Shown in pieces: positions 15,417-24,086 of a DNA stretch of 35,317 nt. A program made the translations under genes and the position numbers. Under the pieces are notes generated by a model that had not been told where the DNA came from, made no database searches, and saw only the letters and a list, made by a program, of their open reading frames with translations. Every line of letters starts with the position of its first letter. Position 1 is the first letter of the stretch. The stretch is from NCBI GenBank assembly GCA_016207465.1, contig JACQPP010000075.1:1-35317 (forward strand), given 5' to 3'. The DNA is from Methanobacteriota archaeon (GTDB lineage Archaea; Halobacteriota; Syntropharchaeia; JACQPP01).

Positions 15417-15440
15417 GGGGCCCCCCGGGGCCTGACAGAG

Positions 15441-15494
15441 ACTAACACCCGGAAACCGGCATCGGGAAGCCCCCCGCTGAGAGACACTATTGAT
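15441..15494 (+). promoter_or_regulatory. Promoter of second secreted-protein gene, matching 13667-13720
   Basis: The motif actaacacccggaaaccggcatcgg starts at 15441; a TATA-like actattgata lies at 15485-15494, about 48 bases before the ATG. Just upstream, a ggccccccggggcc stretch also resembles the one before 13667. The two regions appear to be copies of one promoter. Confidence 0.5.
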
Positions 15495-15541
15495 ACCCCC
15501 GGCCGGAGGAGAGGAGGGCAGTGGTGGTTGGGAGGTAGATT

Positions 15542-16330
15542 ATGAAGCGACTGTTCCTCGTTCTCCTGGTGTTCGGGGGGCTGGCCCTGGCGCCCGCCCA
15601 GGCGGCCGACGGCGACAGCGACGGCCTCGACGATGGCCTGGAGCAGTCCCTCCTCTCCCGCTTCCGCCCCTACATGGTCATGTCCAAGACCGACAAGGAG
15701 CCCGGCCCCGTCTACTTCCAGAAGAACAACCCCAGCCCGGTGGTCACCGGATACGGGGGGCTCTACGGCGTCGTGAACCCCCGGCCCGGCTACGGGTGTC
15801 CCAAGGCCGCCGCGGCCCGCGGGATGTGCGCCCAGGCCCAGGTGAGCGTGGAGATGAAAATCTTCGACGTCTGGGCCAAGGACCACGGCGTACCCCCGGA
15901 GGGCTGGTCCTGGTACACCCCCTGGTGCATCCCCGGCATCACCAGCCACACCTGGGACCCCGAGGGGGGCATCCGAGTCCTCGTCAGCGCCCCCTCTTGG
16001 GACTCCCCGCCCGACCAGTGGCGGGTCTGGAAACTCGGCTACCACCGCCACGGCTTCTTCGAGGCCCGCGACTCGGCCCCCGGCATCGGGGAGAACGATG
16101 GGCAGCACGTCGGCATGTGGATATCCAAGAACAAGCACGGGGCCTACGTGAGCCAGAAGTCCGCCGAGCGCAACCCCGACTCCTGGTTCTGCGACCGCCT
16201 CAAGGACCCCGGCACGCCGAGCCGCGCCTCCATCCCCGAGAACGTGGGCGCCCTCGGAAAGCCCCTCAACGGCAACCTCTGGACCGCCTGGTACGCCGAC
16301 GACGGCAACGAGTTCAACAACCGCCTCTGA
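15542..16330 (+). CDS. Secreted protein with calcium-site-like repeat, weakly Vps62-like
   Basis: A 262-residue exported protein whose first 17 residues are identical to those of the protein at 13761. After cleavage (about APAQA-A) comes DGDSDGLDDGLEQSLLSRFRPYM, where the Asp-rich start resembles a calcium loop and the rest resembles the start of Vps62/DUF946 proteins. A later GQHVGMWISKNKHGAYVSQ stretch also loosely recalls that family. The similarity is too weak for a firm call. Six or more Cys suggest disulfides, as expected outside the cell. It converges on the beta-mannosidase gene, whose stop is one base away. Confidence 0.7.
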   Translation: MKRLFLVLLVFGGLALAPAQAADGDSDGLDDGLEQSLLSRFRPYMVMSKTDKEPGPVYFQKNNPSPVVTGYGGLYGVVNPRPGYGCPKAAAARGMCAQAQVSVEMKIFDVWAKDHGVPPEGWSWYTPWCIPGITSHTWDPEGGIRVLVSAPSWDSPPDQWRVWKLGYHRHGFFEARDSAPGIGENDGQHVGMWISKNKHGAYVSQKSAERNPDSWFCDRLKDPGTPSRASIPENVGALGKPLNGNLWTAWYADDGNEFNNRL

Positions 16331-16331
16331 T

Positions 16332-18485
16332 TCACTCGAATATCCTCTGGAACACCCCGAGGGCCCCCCGGGTGGGAAACCAGGAGACCCGGTCCCCATA
16401 GTCCAGGATATAGCGGTTCTCGGAGAGCAGCCGCCCCGCCTGCATGATACGCAGGTGGATGCGCGGTGGCCGCGGCCCCCGGGTGTCCCACACAAACTTC
16501 ACATCCCCGAGGTCCGCCACGCTGTCGGGCCCCACATCGCACATGAGATGGTGCTTCAGGGGGGTCCCCTCCACCTCCACCTCGACGTTGAGCCTCCCCA
16601 GCGGGCGCCGCAGGTCGTTGATGACCTTCAGCCTCGCCACCACACCCGGGGGATTGGGCCGCAGGGGAAAGATGAGGATGGGGAGAATGGGCTGATACGA
16701 GCGCCGGACCTCCTCCCACGCCATCTTCGGGGTCCCGTCGTGCTCCACGATGGACCACGAGATGCACGGCCACGGCTCGTTGAACATCCAGAGGAGACAC
16801 CCCCCGCATGCGTATTTGCGGGACCGGTAGTGCTCGATGGCGGTCTTCAGGGCCACCGCCTGGGCCCTCTGGGCGGCCCCGGCGAACCCGGCGAGGGAAT
16901 CCACGGGGACAACGGGGCGCAGGGGGCGGATATAACGCTTCATCTTGGGCCAGGAAATCTTGTGGAACCTCCAGAGCCCCTTGTCCGGGGGCCACCCGAG
17001 CCCCATCCTCTGCAGGGTCTCCGGGCGGGGACAGGCCTGGAGGCCGAACTCGCTCGCCATCGCCCCCATGTCCCGCCGGTAGGACTCCACGGGGGCGAAG
17101 AGATGCCAGACGGTCCAGTTGTGGAAGTCCCCCCGCCGGGGACTCGATGGGTGGTAGAACCGGAGGGGGTCGGCCCCGCGGCACGCCCCCTCGATGCGCT
17201 CGAAGAGCCCCCGGTTGCGCCAATGGGAATACTCGTTTCCCCCGCACCACAGAAAGAGAGAGGGGTGGTTGCGGAGGACGCGGGCGATTCCTCCCACCTC
17301 CTGCTCGGCCAGCCGCAGATACGACTCCGAGCGGGGATAGGTCTTGCAGGCGAAGGGGAGGTCCTGCCAGACCAGAATCCCCATCTCATCGCACAAATCA
17401 TAGAACTCCCGCTTCTCCCGCAGGCCGCCCCCCCACACCCGCAGCACATTCATGTTCGCCTCCCGCGCCCGCCCCAGCAGCCTCTCGTAGTCGGGGCGCC
17501 GGAGCCTCCCGAAGAGGGAGTCCGCCGGGACCCAGTTGGCCCCCCGCAGGAACAACCGCTCCCCGTTGAACCGGAACACCCAGGGGTCCCACCCGCGCCA
17601 GGCGCTCGGGTTCGCCTCCCGCGCGGTCTCCACCAGCCCCACCCGGGTCCCCGCCGCATCCGAGCCCGGCACCTGCACCTGCAGATAATAGAGATGGGGT
17701 TCCCCCAGCTCCCACGGGTTCCACCGCCGGGGCTCCTCCACCGGGATGTCCACCACCGCCTGATGACGCCCCATCGGGATGTCCAGGTCCACCGCGCTCT
17801 CCCGGGCCACGCCACCGGCGTCGGTGAGAACCGCCCGGAGCCTCCCCCGCCAGTCCACCGCCGCGTCCAGCTCCACCTGGGCCCGCAGCACCTTCTCCCG
17901 TGGCTCCCAGCGGGCCGCCAGGTCCCGAATCAGGACAGGCCCCGACTCCACCAGCCACACCTCGTCCCACAGCCCCACCGTCACCAGACGCGGGGCGAAG
18001 TCCCACCGGTAGGACATCTGGCACTTCAGCGCATGCCTCCGCTTCTCCGGCGGAGGGTCGAGCCGCACCGCAATGGTGTTCTCCCCCTCCACCGCCGCCG
18101 TCACCTCCACCAGCCACGGTGAGAACATCCCCACATGGGTCCCGTGGGAAAACCCGTTGACCCACAGCGAGGCCCGGTAGTCCACCCCCTGGAATAGCAG
18201 ATGATAGCGGTGGTGCTCCTGGGCCCCCAGAGAGAACCGGTGGCGATACCACCACTCCCGCCGCGGGACCCAGTCGAACCCCCGCGCGTTCTCCCCCACA
18301 TACGGGTCGGGGAGACGCCCCCCCCGCACCAGGTCATCCTGCACATTCCCCGGCACCCGCCCCACCATCGAGGGCCCCTCGTATCCCACCCGGTGGGCCC
18401 CCTCCCTCTCCCCCCGGCCCGGCTCGAACTCGTGGAGACTCCACTCTCCCATCAGCGAGCGCGCCCCCGGACGGTCTAAAACCAT
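16332..18485 (-). CDS. Beta-mannosidase-type glycoside hydrolase family 2
   Basis: A 717-residue enzyme expected to release mannose (or a related sugar) from the non-reducing end of beta-linked glycans. The N-terminal jelly-roll domain includes VDYRASLWVNGFSHGTHVGM, typical of GH2 sugar-binding domains; an immunoglobulin-like domain and the TIM barrel follow. The catalytic acid/base is Glu418 in LWCGGNEYSHW, and the nucleophile is Glu479 in ASEFGLQACP; both contexts match beta-mannosidases rather than beta-galactosidases. There is no signal peptide, so it is probably cytoplasmic. It is slightly shorter than most family members (800-plus). The ATG at 18485 sits in a hairpin stem; a Met 11 codons in (18452) is the alternative start. 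Confidence 0.88.
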   Translation of the reverse strand: MVLDRPGARSLMGEWSLHEFEPGRGEREGAHRVGYEGPSMVGRVPGNVQDDLVRGGRLPDPYVGENARGFDWVPRREWWYRHRFSLGAQEHHRYHLLFQGVDYRASLWVNGFSHGTHVGMFSPWLVEVTAAVEGENTIAVRLDPPPEKRRHALKCQMSYRWDFAPRLVTVGLWDEVWLVESGPVLIRDLAARWEPREKVLRAQVELDAAVDWRGRLRAVLTDAGGVARESAVDLDIPMGRHQAVVDIPVEEPRRWNPWELGEPHLYYLQVQVPGSDAAGTRVGLVETAREANPSAWRGWDPWVFRFNGERLFLRGANWVPADSLFGRLRRPDYERLLGRAREANMNVLRVWGGGLREKREFYDLCDEMGILVWQDLPFACKTYPRSESYLRLAEQEVGGIARVLRNHPSLFLWCGGNEYSHWRNRGLFERIEGACRGADPLRFYHPSSPRRGDFHNWTVWHLFAPVESYRRDMGAMASEFGLQACPRPETLQRMGLGWPPDKGLWRFHKISWPKMKRYIRPLRPVVPVDSLAGFAGAAQRAQAVALKTAIEHYRSRKYACGGCLLWMFNEPWPCISWSIVEHDGTPKMAWEEVRRSYQPILPILIFPLRPNPPGVVARLKVINDLRRPLGRLNVEVEVEGTPLKHHLMCDVGPDSVADLGDVKFVWDTRGPRPPRIHLRIMQAGRLLSENRYILDYGDRVSWFPTRGALGVFQRIFE

Positions 18486-18526
18486 GTTTTTTCCCTGCTC
18501 GCCTCTGGCTCGCAGGGAAAAAACAT
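18484..18526 (-). promoter_or_regulatory. 15-bp hairpin overlapping the beta-mannosidase start codon
   Basis: Perfect 15-bp arms at 18484-18498 and 18512-18526 (minus-strand 3' arm gcagggaaaaaacat) with a 13-base loop. The 3' arm holds a purine-rich ribosome-site-like gcaggga and the first two bases of the ATG at 18485. If formed in the mRNA, it would hide the start site. A TATA-like ctttatg overlaps the far arm. Confidence 0.5.
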
Positions 18527-18570
18527 AAAGAATCGTATCGGGTCCCCGCCAGCCCCATGCGACTCTTTTT

Positions 18571-18599
18571 GCTTTTCCCGAGCGAAGCGAGGGAAAAGC
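18571..18599 (+). promoter_or_regulatory. 9-bp hairpin just before the ABC transporter start codon
   Basis: Arms gcttttccc (18571-18579) and gggaaaagc (18591-18599), loop gagcgaagcga, ending three bases before the ATG at 18603. The 3' arm carries the only ribosome-site-like gagggaaaa. A plus-strand TATA-like ataaaga near 18525 would include the hairpin in the leader. It has the same design as the hairpin at 18484-18526 and those at 5183-5237. Confidence 0.5.
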
Positions 18600-18602
18600 A
18601 CC

Positions 18603-19522
<920 letters not shown>

Positions 19523-19526
<4 letters not shown>

Positions 19527-20377
19527 ATCCGCGGATTCGTTCCGTCCTCCAGCAACCAGCCCCGGAGGCGAGGCGCACCATGAGCATCCCGCTTCGCCCA
19601 TGGCTCCGCGCCGTCGCCGGATTCGCCTACCGCGACCTCCAGGTGGTCCGCCGCAACTTCTTCGCCTTCTTCGAGATGTTCTTCTGGCCCCTCTTCGGAC
19701 TCGCCAGCGTCGGATTCCTCTCCACCTACCTCCAGGCGGGGACCCCCGAGGCCGCCACCATCCTCACCGGGGCCATCGCCCTCTCCGTGCTCCAGGTCTC
19801 CCAGATTGACACCGCCTACATCCTCCTCTTCGACGCCTGGGGCAAGAGCCTCAAGCACACCTTCCTCGCCCCCGTCCCCGACGGGACCTTCGTCGCCGGG
19901 GCCTGGCTCGTCGGCACCCTCCGCGGCCTCGTCGTCTTCACCGTCCTCCACACCATCAGCCTCACCGCCTTCGGATTCAACGTCCTCCAGGCCGGTCCCC
20001 TCCCCGTGGCCCTCTTCCTCTTCGGCATCTTCCTCACCGCCGCCCTCGTCGGAATGCTCGTCTGCGCCCTCCTCCTCACCTTCGGCCTCAAAGCAGAAGC
20101 CGCCGCCTGGTCCATCTCCATGCTCCTCCTCTTCTTCTCCGGATTCTACTACCCCGCCACCATCCTCCCCCCGCCCCTCTACCAGTTCAGCCGCCTCCTC
20201 CCCACCTCCCACCTCCTCGAATACCTCCGCGGACAATTCACCGGGGGAGCCGGCCTCGAACAGGTGGCAATCGCCTACGCGCTCACCGGAATCTACCTCG
20301 TCTTGGGGCTGCTGGGGCTGAGGTGGACCATACGGAGGGCGAAGAGGACCGGGTTGCTGTTGAGGCTGTCGGAGTAG
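19523..20377 (+). CDS. ABC-2 type permease
   Basis: A 284-residue membrane partner of the ATPase before it. About six transmembrane helices fit the ABC-2 fold, with the typical late segment FFSGFYYPATILPPPLYQFSRLLPTSHLLEYLRG. The ATG at 19523 overlaps the ATPase stop and is preceded by a strong ribosome-binding site, aaaggagg (19509-19516). A second Met 19 residues in (MSIPLRPWLR, 19580) would also give a full permease. It converges on the msrB fragment, whose stop codon is immediately adjacent. Confidence 0.9.
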
Positions 20378-20475
20378 TCAGCGCTTCTCCTCTTTTTTCT
20401 TAAACCCCAACGCCAGGCTGTTGATACAGTACCTCATCCCCGTCGGCTCCAGCCCATCGTCGAACACGCGGCCCC
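20378..20475 (-). pseudogene. Duplicated 3' end of msrB (fragment)
   Basis: The minus strand encodes about 31 residues ending in YCINSLALGFKKKEEKR and a stop, matching the last 30 residues of the complete MsrB at 21015-21425. The DNA match runs about 85 bases with roughly 84 percent identity by hand alignment. It carries the catalytic Cys segment but no start and no zinc sites, so it cannot be active alone. The hicBA pair lies between this fragment and the intact gene. Confidence 0.8.
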
Positions 20476-20486
20476 GCGGCCACCAT

Positions 20487-20496
20487 CTTTATATTC
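20487..20496 (+). promoter_or_regulatory. TATA box for hicBA
   Basis: The sequence ctttatattc is centred about 28 bases before the ATG at 20519, so the hicB message should be nearly leaderless. This rules against a start at 20501. Confidence 0.6.
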
Positions 20497-20518
20497 GAGA
20501 GTGATAGAGTTGGTTCCA

Positions 20519-20746
20519 ATGAAGGCTCTGATTCGCGTATCCAAGGAAGGCAAGTACTTCGTCGCCGTGGACCTTGTCACCCATGTGGCCGACCAGGGAA
20601 AAACGAAGAGAGAGGCCATCTCTCGGCTGAAGAGAGGGTTGGAGAGTCACTACCAAGTCCTCATGGAGATGGCCCGCAAAGACCGCAGGGCCTCCGTTCT
20701 CGAACTCGACATCCCCCATGCCGAAACTCCCGGTCCTGTCGGCTAA
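20519..20746 (+). CDS. hicB: HicB-like antitoxin
   Basis: A 75-residue protein beginning MKALIRVSKEGKYFVAVDL, the partially degraded RNase H-like fold of HicB antitoxins, with VTHVADQGKTKREAISRLKRGLE giving the usual helix that follows. No clear DNA-binding helix-turn-helix is attached, so self-repression may come from elsewhere or be weak. It overlaps hicA by 29 bases. HicB binds HicA and blocks its RNase activity. Placing the antitoxin gene first is one of the two known orders for this family. Confidence 0.82.
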   Translation: MKALIRVSKEGKYFVAVDLVTHVADQGKTKREAISRLKRGLESHYQVLMEMARKDRRASVLELDIPHAETPGPVG

Positions 20747-20939
20747 GGCCGTCATCAAGGCCCTCCATCGCGCGGGTTTCCGGCAGGTGCGGCAGACCGG
20801 GAGCCACATCCACCTGTGGCACGATGAACGGAAACTGCTGGTCACGGTCCCGTATCACCCGGAGCTGGCAAAGGGGACCTTGCTGTCGATTTTGAGACAG
20901 GCGCGGATGGAACGAGAGGAGTTCCTGAAACTTCTGTGA
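20718..20939 (+). CDS. hicA: HicA-like mRNA interferase toxin
   Basis: A 73-residue protein of the YcfA/HicA double-stranded RNA-binding fold: VLSAKAVIKALHRAGFRQVRQTGSHIHLWH, with the catalytic His in GSHIHL, then VTVPYHPELAKGTLLSILRQA. HicA cleaves mRNA, causing reversible growth arrest until HicB binds it. All expected elements are intact, so the pair looks functional. The reading frame starts inside hicB, which couples their translation. Confidence 0.9.
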   Translation: MPKLPVLSAKAVIKALHRAGFRQVRQTGSHIHLWHDERKLLVTVPYHPELAKGTLLSILRQARMEREEFLKLL

Positions 20940-20982
20940 CTGTGGGAGAACCCCGACACAGGGGGACGTGAATAGAAGGGCA

Positions 20983-21017
20983 TAGCCGACTCTTTCAGAA
21001 TTATTTCGATTCGGCTA
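20983..21017. terminator. Hairpin between hicA and msrB 3' ends
   Basis: Arms tagccga (20983-20989) and tcggcta (21011-21017) with an AT-rich loop. The hairpin lies between two converging genes and includes the msrB stop codon, so it may serve both. Confidence 0.45.
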
Positions 21018-21425
21018 CGTTTTCCCCTCTCTTTTCTTGAACCCCAGCGCCAGGCTGTTGATGCAGTACCGGAGTCCGGTCGGCTCCGGTCCGTCATCAA
21101 ACACGTGTCCCAGGTGTCCCCCGCACTTCTTGCACATGACCTCCACCCTCCGCATCCCGAATGTGGAGTCGTCCTCCTCCCGGATGCAGGTCTCATCGGC
21201 GGGCTTGTAGAAGGAGGGCCATCCGGTGCCGGATTCAAATTTGGTGTCGCTGGTGAAGAGGTCGGCTCCGCACCCGGCGCAGATGTATGTGCCCGGGTCC
21301 TTGTTGGCGAGCCATTTTCCGGTCCACGGGCGCTCGGTGCCCTTCTCGCGGAGGACGTGGTACTGGGCCGGGGCGAGTTTTTTGCGCCACTCGTCGTCCT
21401 GGGGGTCTTTGCGCTTCAGGAGCAT
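21015..21425 (-). CDS. msrB: Peptide methionine-R-sulfoxide reductase
   Basis: A 136-residue MsrB that repairs the R form of methionine sulfoxide in proteins. Two zinc CxxC pairs are present (CAGC and CKKC), and the catalytic Cys is in RYCINSLALGF (family RYCINSASL). WPSFYKP and HLGHVFDDGPEPTG are hallmark stretches. The ATG at 21425 overlaps the stop of the radical SAM gene by ten bases. The 3' end is duplicated 540 bases away, beyond hicBA. It fits with exposure to oxygen, as do the cytochrome genes. Confidence 0.95.
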   Translation of the reverse strand: MLLKRKDPQDDEWRKKLAPAQYHVLREKGTERPWTGKWLANKDPGTYICAGCGADLFTSDTKFESGTGWPSFYKPADETCIREEDDSTFGMRRVEVMCKKCGGHLGHVFDDGPEPTGLRYCINSLALGFKKREGKT

Positions 21426-23413
21426 GGGGTGGGCATGTGGACGCCGCCCTCTGGCCTCTTTCTGCCGGTGATTCTCCTGGCGGTCTTCTTTCCCTGGTGG
21501 GCGGCGACCTCGATGAGTCCGGCGGCGATGAGCCGCAGGAGGGCGCGGCGGCGGCCGGGGCCCCGGTTGCTCTTGAGCATCTTGCGGGCAATCTGGTATT
21601 GGGTGTATCCCTTCTGGAGGTCGTCCACGTCGAGGGTGAAGTGGAGGGTGGCGTCGTTCTCGACCCCCTTGGTGGTCTTGATGTATTCGACCTCTTTCTT
21701 GTTGGTTTTGAGGATGAGGCTCATGACGGGCTCCCCCTGGTGGCGGGTGGTGACCTGGATTTTCTGTTCGCCGAGGATTTTGAGGAAGCGGCGCATCTCG
21801 ACGACGTCGTTGAGTTTGACCCGGCGGGTGTATTCCTCGGTGCGGGGGGTGGTGTAGCCGTCGAGGGCGATGAGGGCGTGGCGGATGAGGCGGTCTTTCT
21901 GGAGGCGGTCGCCCACGGTGCTGGCGAAGTGGACGCCGAAGACCTGGTTGGAGATGAAGCGGACGAGGCTCTGCTTGCGGCCGGTTTTTATCATGCGGAC
22001 GCGCTCCTGCTCGATGTAGGTGTCCATGCCCCAGAAGCGGGCCATGTTGAAGGTGGCGAGCTCCTCGATGCGCTCGGAGGTGAGGCCGTCCACCTTGAAG
22101 GTGCTGTGCATCTCGTCGAATTTCTCCCAGTCGGTCTCGAAGATGCGGCCTTGGGCGTGGAGTTCGTTCCAGAACTCGGTGCCCGGGTAGGGGGTGGCGA
22201 TGCCGTAGGCGGTCCCCTGGAGGCCGATGGACTTGGCGTAGTCGGGGAAGGTCTTGATTTGCTCCTCGGTCTGCCCGGGGAGGCCGATGACGAAGGTTCC
22301 CCCGCTGGCGCCTCCCCAGCGGTTGATGTTGCCGGCGGCGATGTGGTGGTACTCGGTGGTCTTCATCCCCTTCTTGGTGTTCTTGAGTTCCTCGGGGTTG
22401 GTGGTCTCGATGCCCATCTCGTATCCGCAGATGCCGGCGCGTATCATCTTGCGGACCAGGTCGGGGTATTTGGCAATCATGTCGGCGCGGGCGTGGCCCC
22501 CGAACTCGATGTCGTAGTCGCGCTCCAGGAGGAGGTCCACAATCTGCTCCATGATTTTGGGGTTGCCCACGAGGTTGGGGTCCACGATGAAGGTGCAGAG
22601 AGGCCGCCCCCGGTGGTAGGCCACCATCTCGTCCACCTCCCGGATGATGTTCTGGGGACTGCGGAACCTCTGTCGGGCCTCGCTCATCATGGGCTCGCAG
22701 CAGAAGGTGCATTTGGCCCAGCAGCCCCGGGAGAAGGTGATGATGTCCCGGCCCCGGTCGGGGTCCCAGTAGATGGAGTACTTGTAGCGGCGGAGGTGGC
22801 GGGCGGGGAAGGGGATGGAGTCCAGGTCCTTGATGAAGGGGCGGTCAGGGTTGTGGGATATTCTCCACTCCTTCCCGTTGCCGTTTCCGTTCCCATGGCC
22901 GTTGCCGTTCCCGTGGCCGTTGCCGTTGCCGTTTCCCGGGAGCAGGTTCAGGTCCCCCTTGGGAATTTTCCCGCTGGTCCACTCGAGGTAGGAGAGTCCG
23001 AGGATGTCCTTCTTCTCCCGGCCCTGGACAATCTCCTTGAAGGTCTCCTCCCCCTCCCGGCGGACCAGCATGTCGGCGTAGGGGAAGAGCCGCTCGAGGA
23101 AGGAGGTGGCGTGGTATCCGCCGACCACCGAGGGGACGCCGTAGTCGCGGATTTGGCCCAGCATCTCGAGGCCCCGGTAGTGCTCCCCGGCGCTGTGGAT
23201 GGCCACACCCACGATGTCGGGCTTGAAGGAGCGGAGGATGCGGTCGAAGGACTTCTTCTCCTTGGCCATGTCAATGACCGCCACCTCGTCCACGTGGGGC
23301 TCGATGTAGGAGGCGATGTATTCCAGCCCCAGGGGAATCACATCAATGGCCATCCCGAGCCCGTGGTTCGTGGTGGGGGCTGCAAGCAGTACGCGGCGGT
23401 AGGGGTCGCCCAT
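21416..23413 (-). CDS. B12-binding-domain radical SAM protein
   Basis: A 665-residue class B radical SAM enzyme. Residues 1-140 form a cobalamin-binding-like Rossmann domain (DIVGVAIHSAGEHYRGLEML, VVGGYHATSFLERLFPYAD). Residues 160-180 are a pure Gly-Asn/His linker. The radical SAM barrel has CxxxCxxC at Cys231/235/238 (SRGCWAKCTFC), GYEMGIETTNPEEL and FVIGLPGQTEEQI. About 200 C-terminal residues follow without a family I recognise. Relatives include BchE, HpnP and archaeal lipid-modifying enzymes such as the GDGT ring synthases; a lipid or cofactor methylation or cyclisation is plausible, but the substrate cannot be assigned. A TATA box lies at 23459-23468. Confidence 0.85.
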   Translation of the reverse strand: MGDPYRRVLLAAPTTNHGLGMAIDVIPLGLEYIASYIEPHVDEVAVIDMAKEKKSFDRILRSFKPDIVGVAIHSAGEHYRGLEMLGQIRDYGVPSVVGGYHATSFLERLFPYADMLVRREGEETFKEIVQGREKKDILGLSYLEWTSGKIPKGDLNLLPGNGNGNGHGNGNGHGNGNGNGKEWRISHNPDRPFIKDLDSIPFPARHLRRYKYSIYWDPDRGRDIITFSRGCWAKCTFCCEPMMSEARQRFRSPQNIIREVDEMVAYHRGRPLCTFIVDPNLVGNPKIMEQIVDLLLERDYDIEFGGHARADMIAKYPDLVRKMIRAGICGYEMGIETTNPEELKNTKKGMKTTEYHHIAAGNINRWGGASGGTFVIGLPGQTEEQIKTFPDYAKSIGLQGTAYGIATPYPGTEFWNELHAQGRIFETDWEKFDEMHSTFKVDGLTSERIEELATFNMARFWGMDTYIEQERVRMIKTGRKQSLVRFISNQVFGVHFASTVGDRLQKDRLIRHALIALDGYTTPRTEEYTRRVKLNDVVEMRRFLKILGEQKIQVTTRHQGEPVMSLILKTNKKEVEYIKTTKGVENDATLHFTLDVDDLQKGYTQYQIARKMLKSNRGPGRRRALLRLIAAGLIEVAAHQGKKTARRITGRKRPEGGVHMPTPCS
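22874..22936 (-). repeat. In-frame Gly-Asn codon repeat in the radical SAM gene
   Basis: Tandem units of the type ggcaac/gggaac, with some ggccat, encode residues 160-180 as alternating Gly and Asn or His. The repeat links the cobalamin and radical SAM domains. It is of a kind prone to length change by replication slippage; six-base steps would keep the frame. Confidence 0.85.
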
Positions 23414-23458
23414 GGGTCAATTTTCCACCGGAAGGTGTGGGAAGTGGCCGTGGCTACT

Positions 23459-23468
23459 ACTTATAGTT
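23459..23468 (-). promoter_or_regulatory. TATA box for the radical SAM-msrB operon
   Basis: Minus-strand aactataagt lies about 50 bases before the ATG at 23413, predicting a leader of about 24 bases. Confidence 0.55.
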
Positions 23469-23518
23469 TCCTCACATGGCTGTCATTTCCCTTAGAAAGC
23501 GGGTTTCTTTTAGAAATC

Positions 23519-23528
23519 CTTTAAATCC
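23519..23528 (+). promoter_or_regulatory. TATA box for the HxlR-type regulator
   Basis: The sequence ctttaaatcc is centred about 27 bases before the ATG at 23550. It is too close to an ATG at 23535 for that codon to lie in the transcript. Confidence 0.55.
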
Positions 23529-23549
23529 TGGGCGATGCAGTATGGGGTG

Positions 23550-24029
23550 ATGGTTCGCGCCGCCGAGGCGGTCCCTGCCGTCGAGCCGACGGGTGGGGTA
23601 GTGATGGACGCCGAGCTCCGCCGGAAGTTCGAGGACCTCCTCCGCTCCTCCGAGGCTTTCTTCAAGGAAGTCCAGGGGCTCATCTCCAAGGGGCGCAGCC
23701 TCGACCTCCGGAAGGAGGCCCGGGTGAACAGCGAGATTGCCCGCCAGGTGACCTCCAAGTGGAGCGTGGAAATCATCTTCCTCCTCTACATGGGGGGCCC
23801 CATGGGCTTCGAGGAGCTCCGCCGCACCCTGGGGCGCATATCCTCCCGGACCCTCTCCCAGAGGCTCCAGACCCTGGAGCGCCTCGGCTACCTCGAGCGC
23901 AAGCTCTTCATGGCCCGCCCCATCCGGGTCCGCTACTCCCTCACCGAAAAGGGGCGCTCGGTGGCCACCGTGGGCTCTGGGCTGTTCCTCTACCTGCGGT
24001 ATGTGGAGGGGCACCTGGGGGGCCGGTAG
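23550..24029 (+). CDS. HxlR-family winged-helix transcription regulator
   Basis: A 159-residue DNA-binding protein. The HxlR core is clear: TSKWSVEIIFLLYMGGPMGF, FEELRRTLGRISSRTLSQRL (recognition helix), LERLGYLER, then the wing IRVRYSLTEKGRS. An N-terminal extension of about 60 residues (helical, with AELRRKFEDLLRSSEAFFKEV) is longer than in most members. Proteins of this family act as dimers and often respond to oxidative or electrophilic stress. It is divergent from the radical SAM-msrB operon and could control it; this is inference from position. The start at 23550 follows the TATA box; 23535 is the alternative. Confidence 0.88.
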   Translation: MVRAAEAVPAVEPTGGVVMDAELRRKFEDLLRSSEAFFKEVQGLISKGRSLDLRKEARVNSEIARQVTSKWSVEIIFLLYMGGPMGFEELRRTLGRISSRTLSQRLQTLERLGYLERKLFMARPIRVRYSLTEKGRSVATVGSGLFLYLRYVEGHLGGR

Positions 24030-24086
24030 CCGGGCGACAACAACGGTTATTACCCGGCTCCCCCAACGAGGGGAGACGGAGCCCTC

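Noticed and set aside
13761..16330. The two secreted proteins with the same signal peptide as ordinary full-length paralogs
   Set aside because: By eye no alignment extends past the signal peptide. Only the promoter and leader are clearly duplicated, so they are described as separate proteins.
22874..22936. A possible CRISPR-like tandem array
   Set aside because: The repeats are short in-frame codon repeats without spacers, inside a conserved gene. No repeat-spacer pattern was seen anywhere in the window.
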